NCBI GenBank assembly: GCA_947259685.1
Contig: CAMYNC010000171.1
Location: forward strand, 1 to 6,828
Direction of reading: 5' to 3'
Source: an uncultured Desulfuromonadales bacterium
Lineage (GTDB): Bacteria > Desulfobacterota > Desulfuromonadia > Desulfuromonadales > Geopsychrobacteraceae
Length of the DNA: 6,828 nt
In this document: positions 6,639 to 6,828 of the stretch, in pieces
Layout: each line of letters begins with the position of its first letter
Numbering within the stretch: the stretch's first letter is position 1
Position numbers and translations under genes: made by a program
The notes under the pieces: model-generated
What the model saw: only the letters and a program-made list of their open reading frames with translations
Database searches by the model: none
What the model was told of the DNA's origin: nothing

Positions 6639-6703
6639 GACTGAGTATTTTGATAATTCTGATTGTTTTACAAAGAGTTAGTTAATATTTGGCGGATTTC
6701 GTC

Positions 6704-6729
6704 GAGGGTATCCAATAAACTGTGTAACC
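6704..6729. repeat. Terminal inverted repeat (one end) of IS256-family element
   Basis: GAGGGTATCC followed by AATAAACTGTGTAA resembles the typical IS256-family terminus, which begins GAGGGTGT-like and has a TGTGTAA block ~20 nt inside. The partner repeat lies outside the window, so the exact length is an estimate. Confidence 0.5.
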
Positions 6730-6734
6730 GGCAG

Positions 6735-6828
6735 TTAAGCTGAGAGAGGCACTCTGTCTTCTCCAAGCAAAATCACAAATTGGTTTAACGCCTGTTTCCA
6801 GTTCTGAATAGGCATGGTCCATTTTTTA
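6735..6828 (-). CDS. IS256/Mutator-family transposase, C-terminal fragment (partial)
   Basis: Only the last 30 codons plus the stop are in the window; the gene runs on to the right. The translated end begins K-K-W-T-M-P-I-Q-N-W-K and continues A-L-N-Q-F. This matches the well-conserved C-terminus of IS256-family DDE transposases (KKWTMPI-x-x-W-x-x-A-L-N-x-F). The DDE catalytic residues are not in view, so activity cannot be judged. The stop (complement of 6735-6737) is followed by the element's terminal repeat, the usual layout at the right end of these elements. Confidence 0.8.
   Translation of the reverse strand, partial: KKWTMPIQNWKQALNQFVILLGEDRVPLSA

Larger units (their letters stand above)
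6704..6828 (-). mobile_element. End of an IS256-family insertion sequence (partial)
   Basis: Combines a terminal-repeat-like sequence starting GAGGGTATCC at 6704 with the transposase C-terminus on the - strand. The element continues past the right edge, so its other end and target duplication cannot be seen. It inserted about 65 nt after the tnpT-like stop codon. Confidence 0.65.

Noticed and set aside
1..6828. CRISPR array, tRNA or rRNA gene
   Set aside because: No regularly spaced direct repeats and no recognisable tRNA or rRNA sequence on either strand.

Overview
The window looks like part of a mobile genetic island from a proteobacterium, most likely a gammaproteobacterium. The main clue is the right half. 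It holds a divergent tyrosine recombinase / KfrA-like coiled-coil pair matching the tnpS-tnpT cointegrate-resolution module of Tn4651/Tn5041-type Tn3-superfamily transposons, best known from Pseudomonas and relatives. The host assignment is inference: there are no rRNA, tRNA or housekeeping genes here.

Left part (1-4036): three genes on the + strand. The first is a SIR2-family protein whose N-terminus lies outside the window. It overlaps by 14 nt a HerA-type hexameric ATPase with intact Walker A and Walker B motifs. This matches the two-gene SIR2-HerA anti-phage (NAD+-depletion) architecture. After 125 nt comes a smaller, visibly more AT-rich gene. It encodes a protein with two N-terminal CxxC pairs (a zinc-ribbon-like arrangement) and a C-terminal HEPN-type R-x4-H motif. 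I do not recognise it as a standard partner of SIR2-HerA.

Middle (4037-4377): no gene. This stretch holds a ~177-bp element bounded by 20-bp near-perfect inverted repeats with imperfect flanking direct repeats, which looks like a MITE or IS derivative. A small GC-rich hairpin follows.

Right part (4378-6638): tnpS-like recombinase on the - strand and tnpT-like gene on the + strand, separated by 212 nt of very AT-rich DNA. That gap contains at least two inverted-repeat structures of the size expected for a tyrosine recombinase core site and/or a TnpT operator. No transposase gene (tnpA) is visible, so it would have to lie outside the window or be lost.

Right edge (about 6704-6828): the terminal repeat and last ~30 codons of an IS256/Mutator-family transposase on the - strand, continuing past the window.

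Reading as a whole: a defence cargo (SIR2 + HerA + a possible HEPN ribonuclease) appears to ride on a Tn3-superfamily transposon whose cointegrates would be resolved by TnpS/TnpT, later visited by at least two smaller elements.
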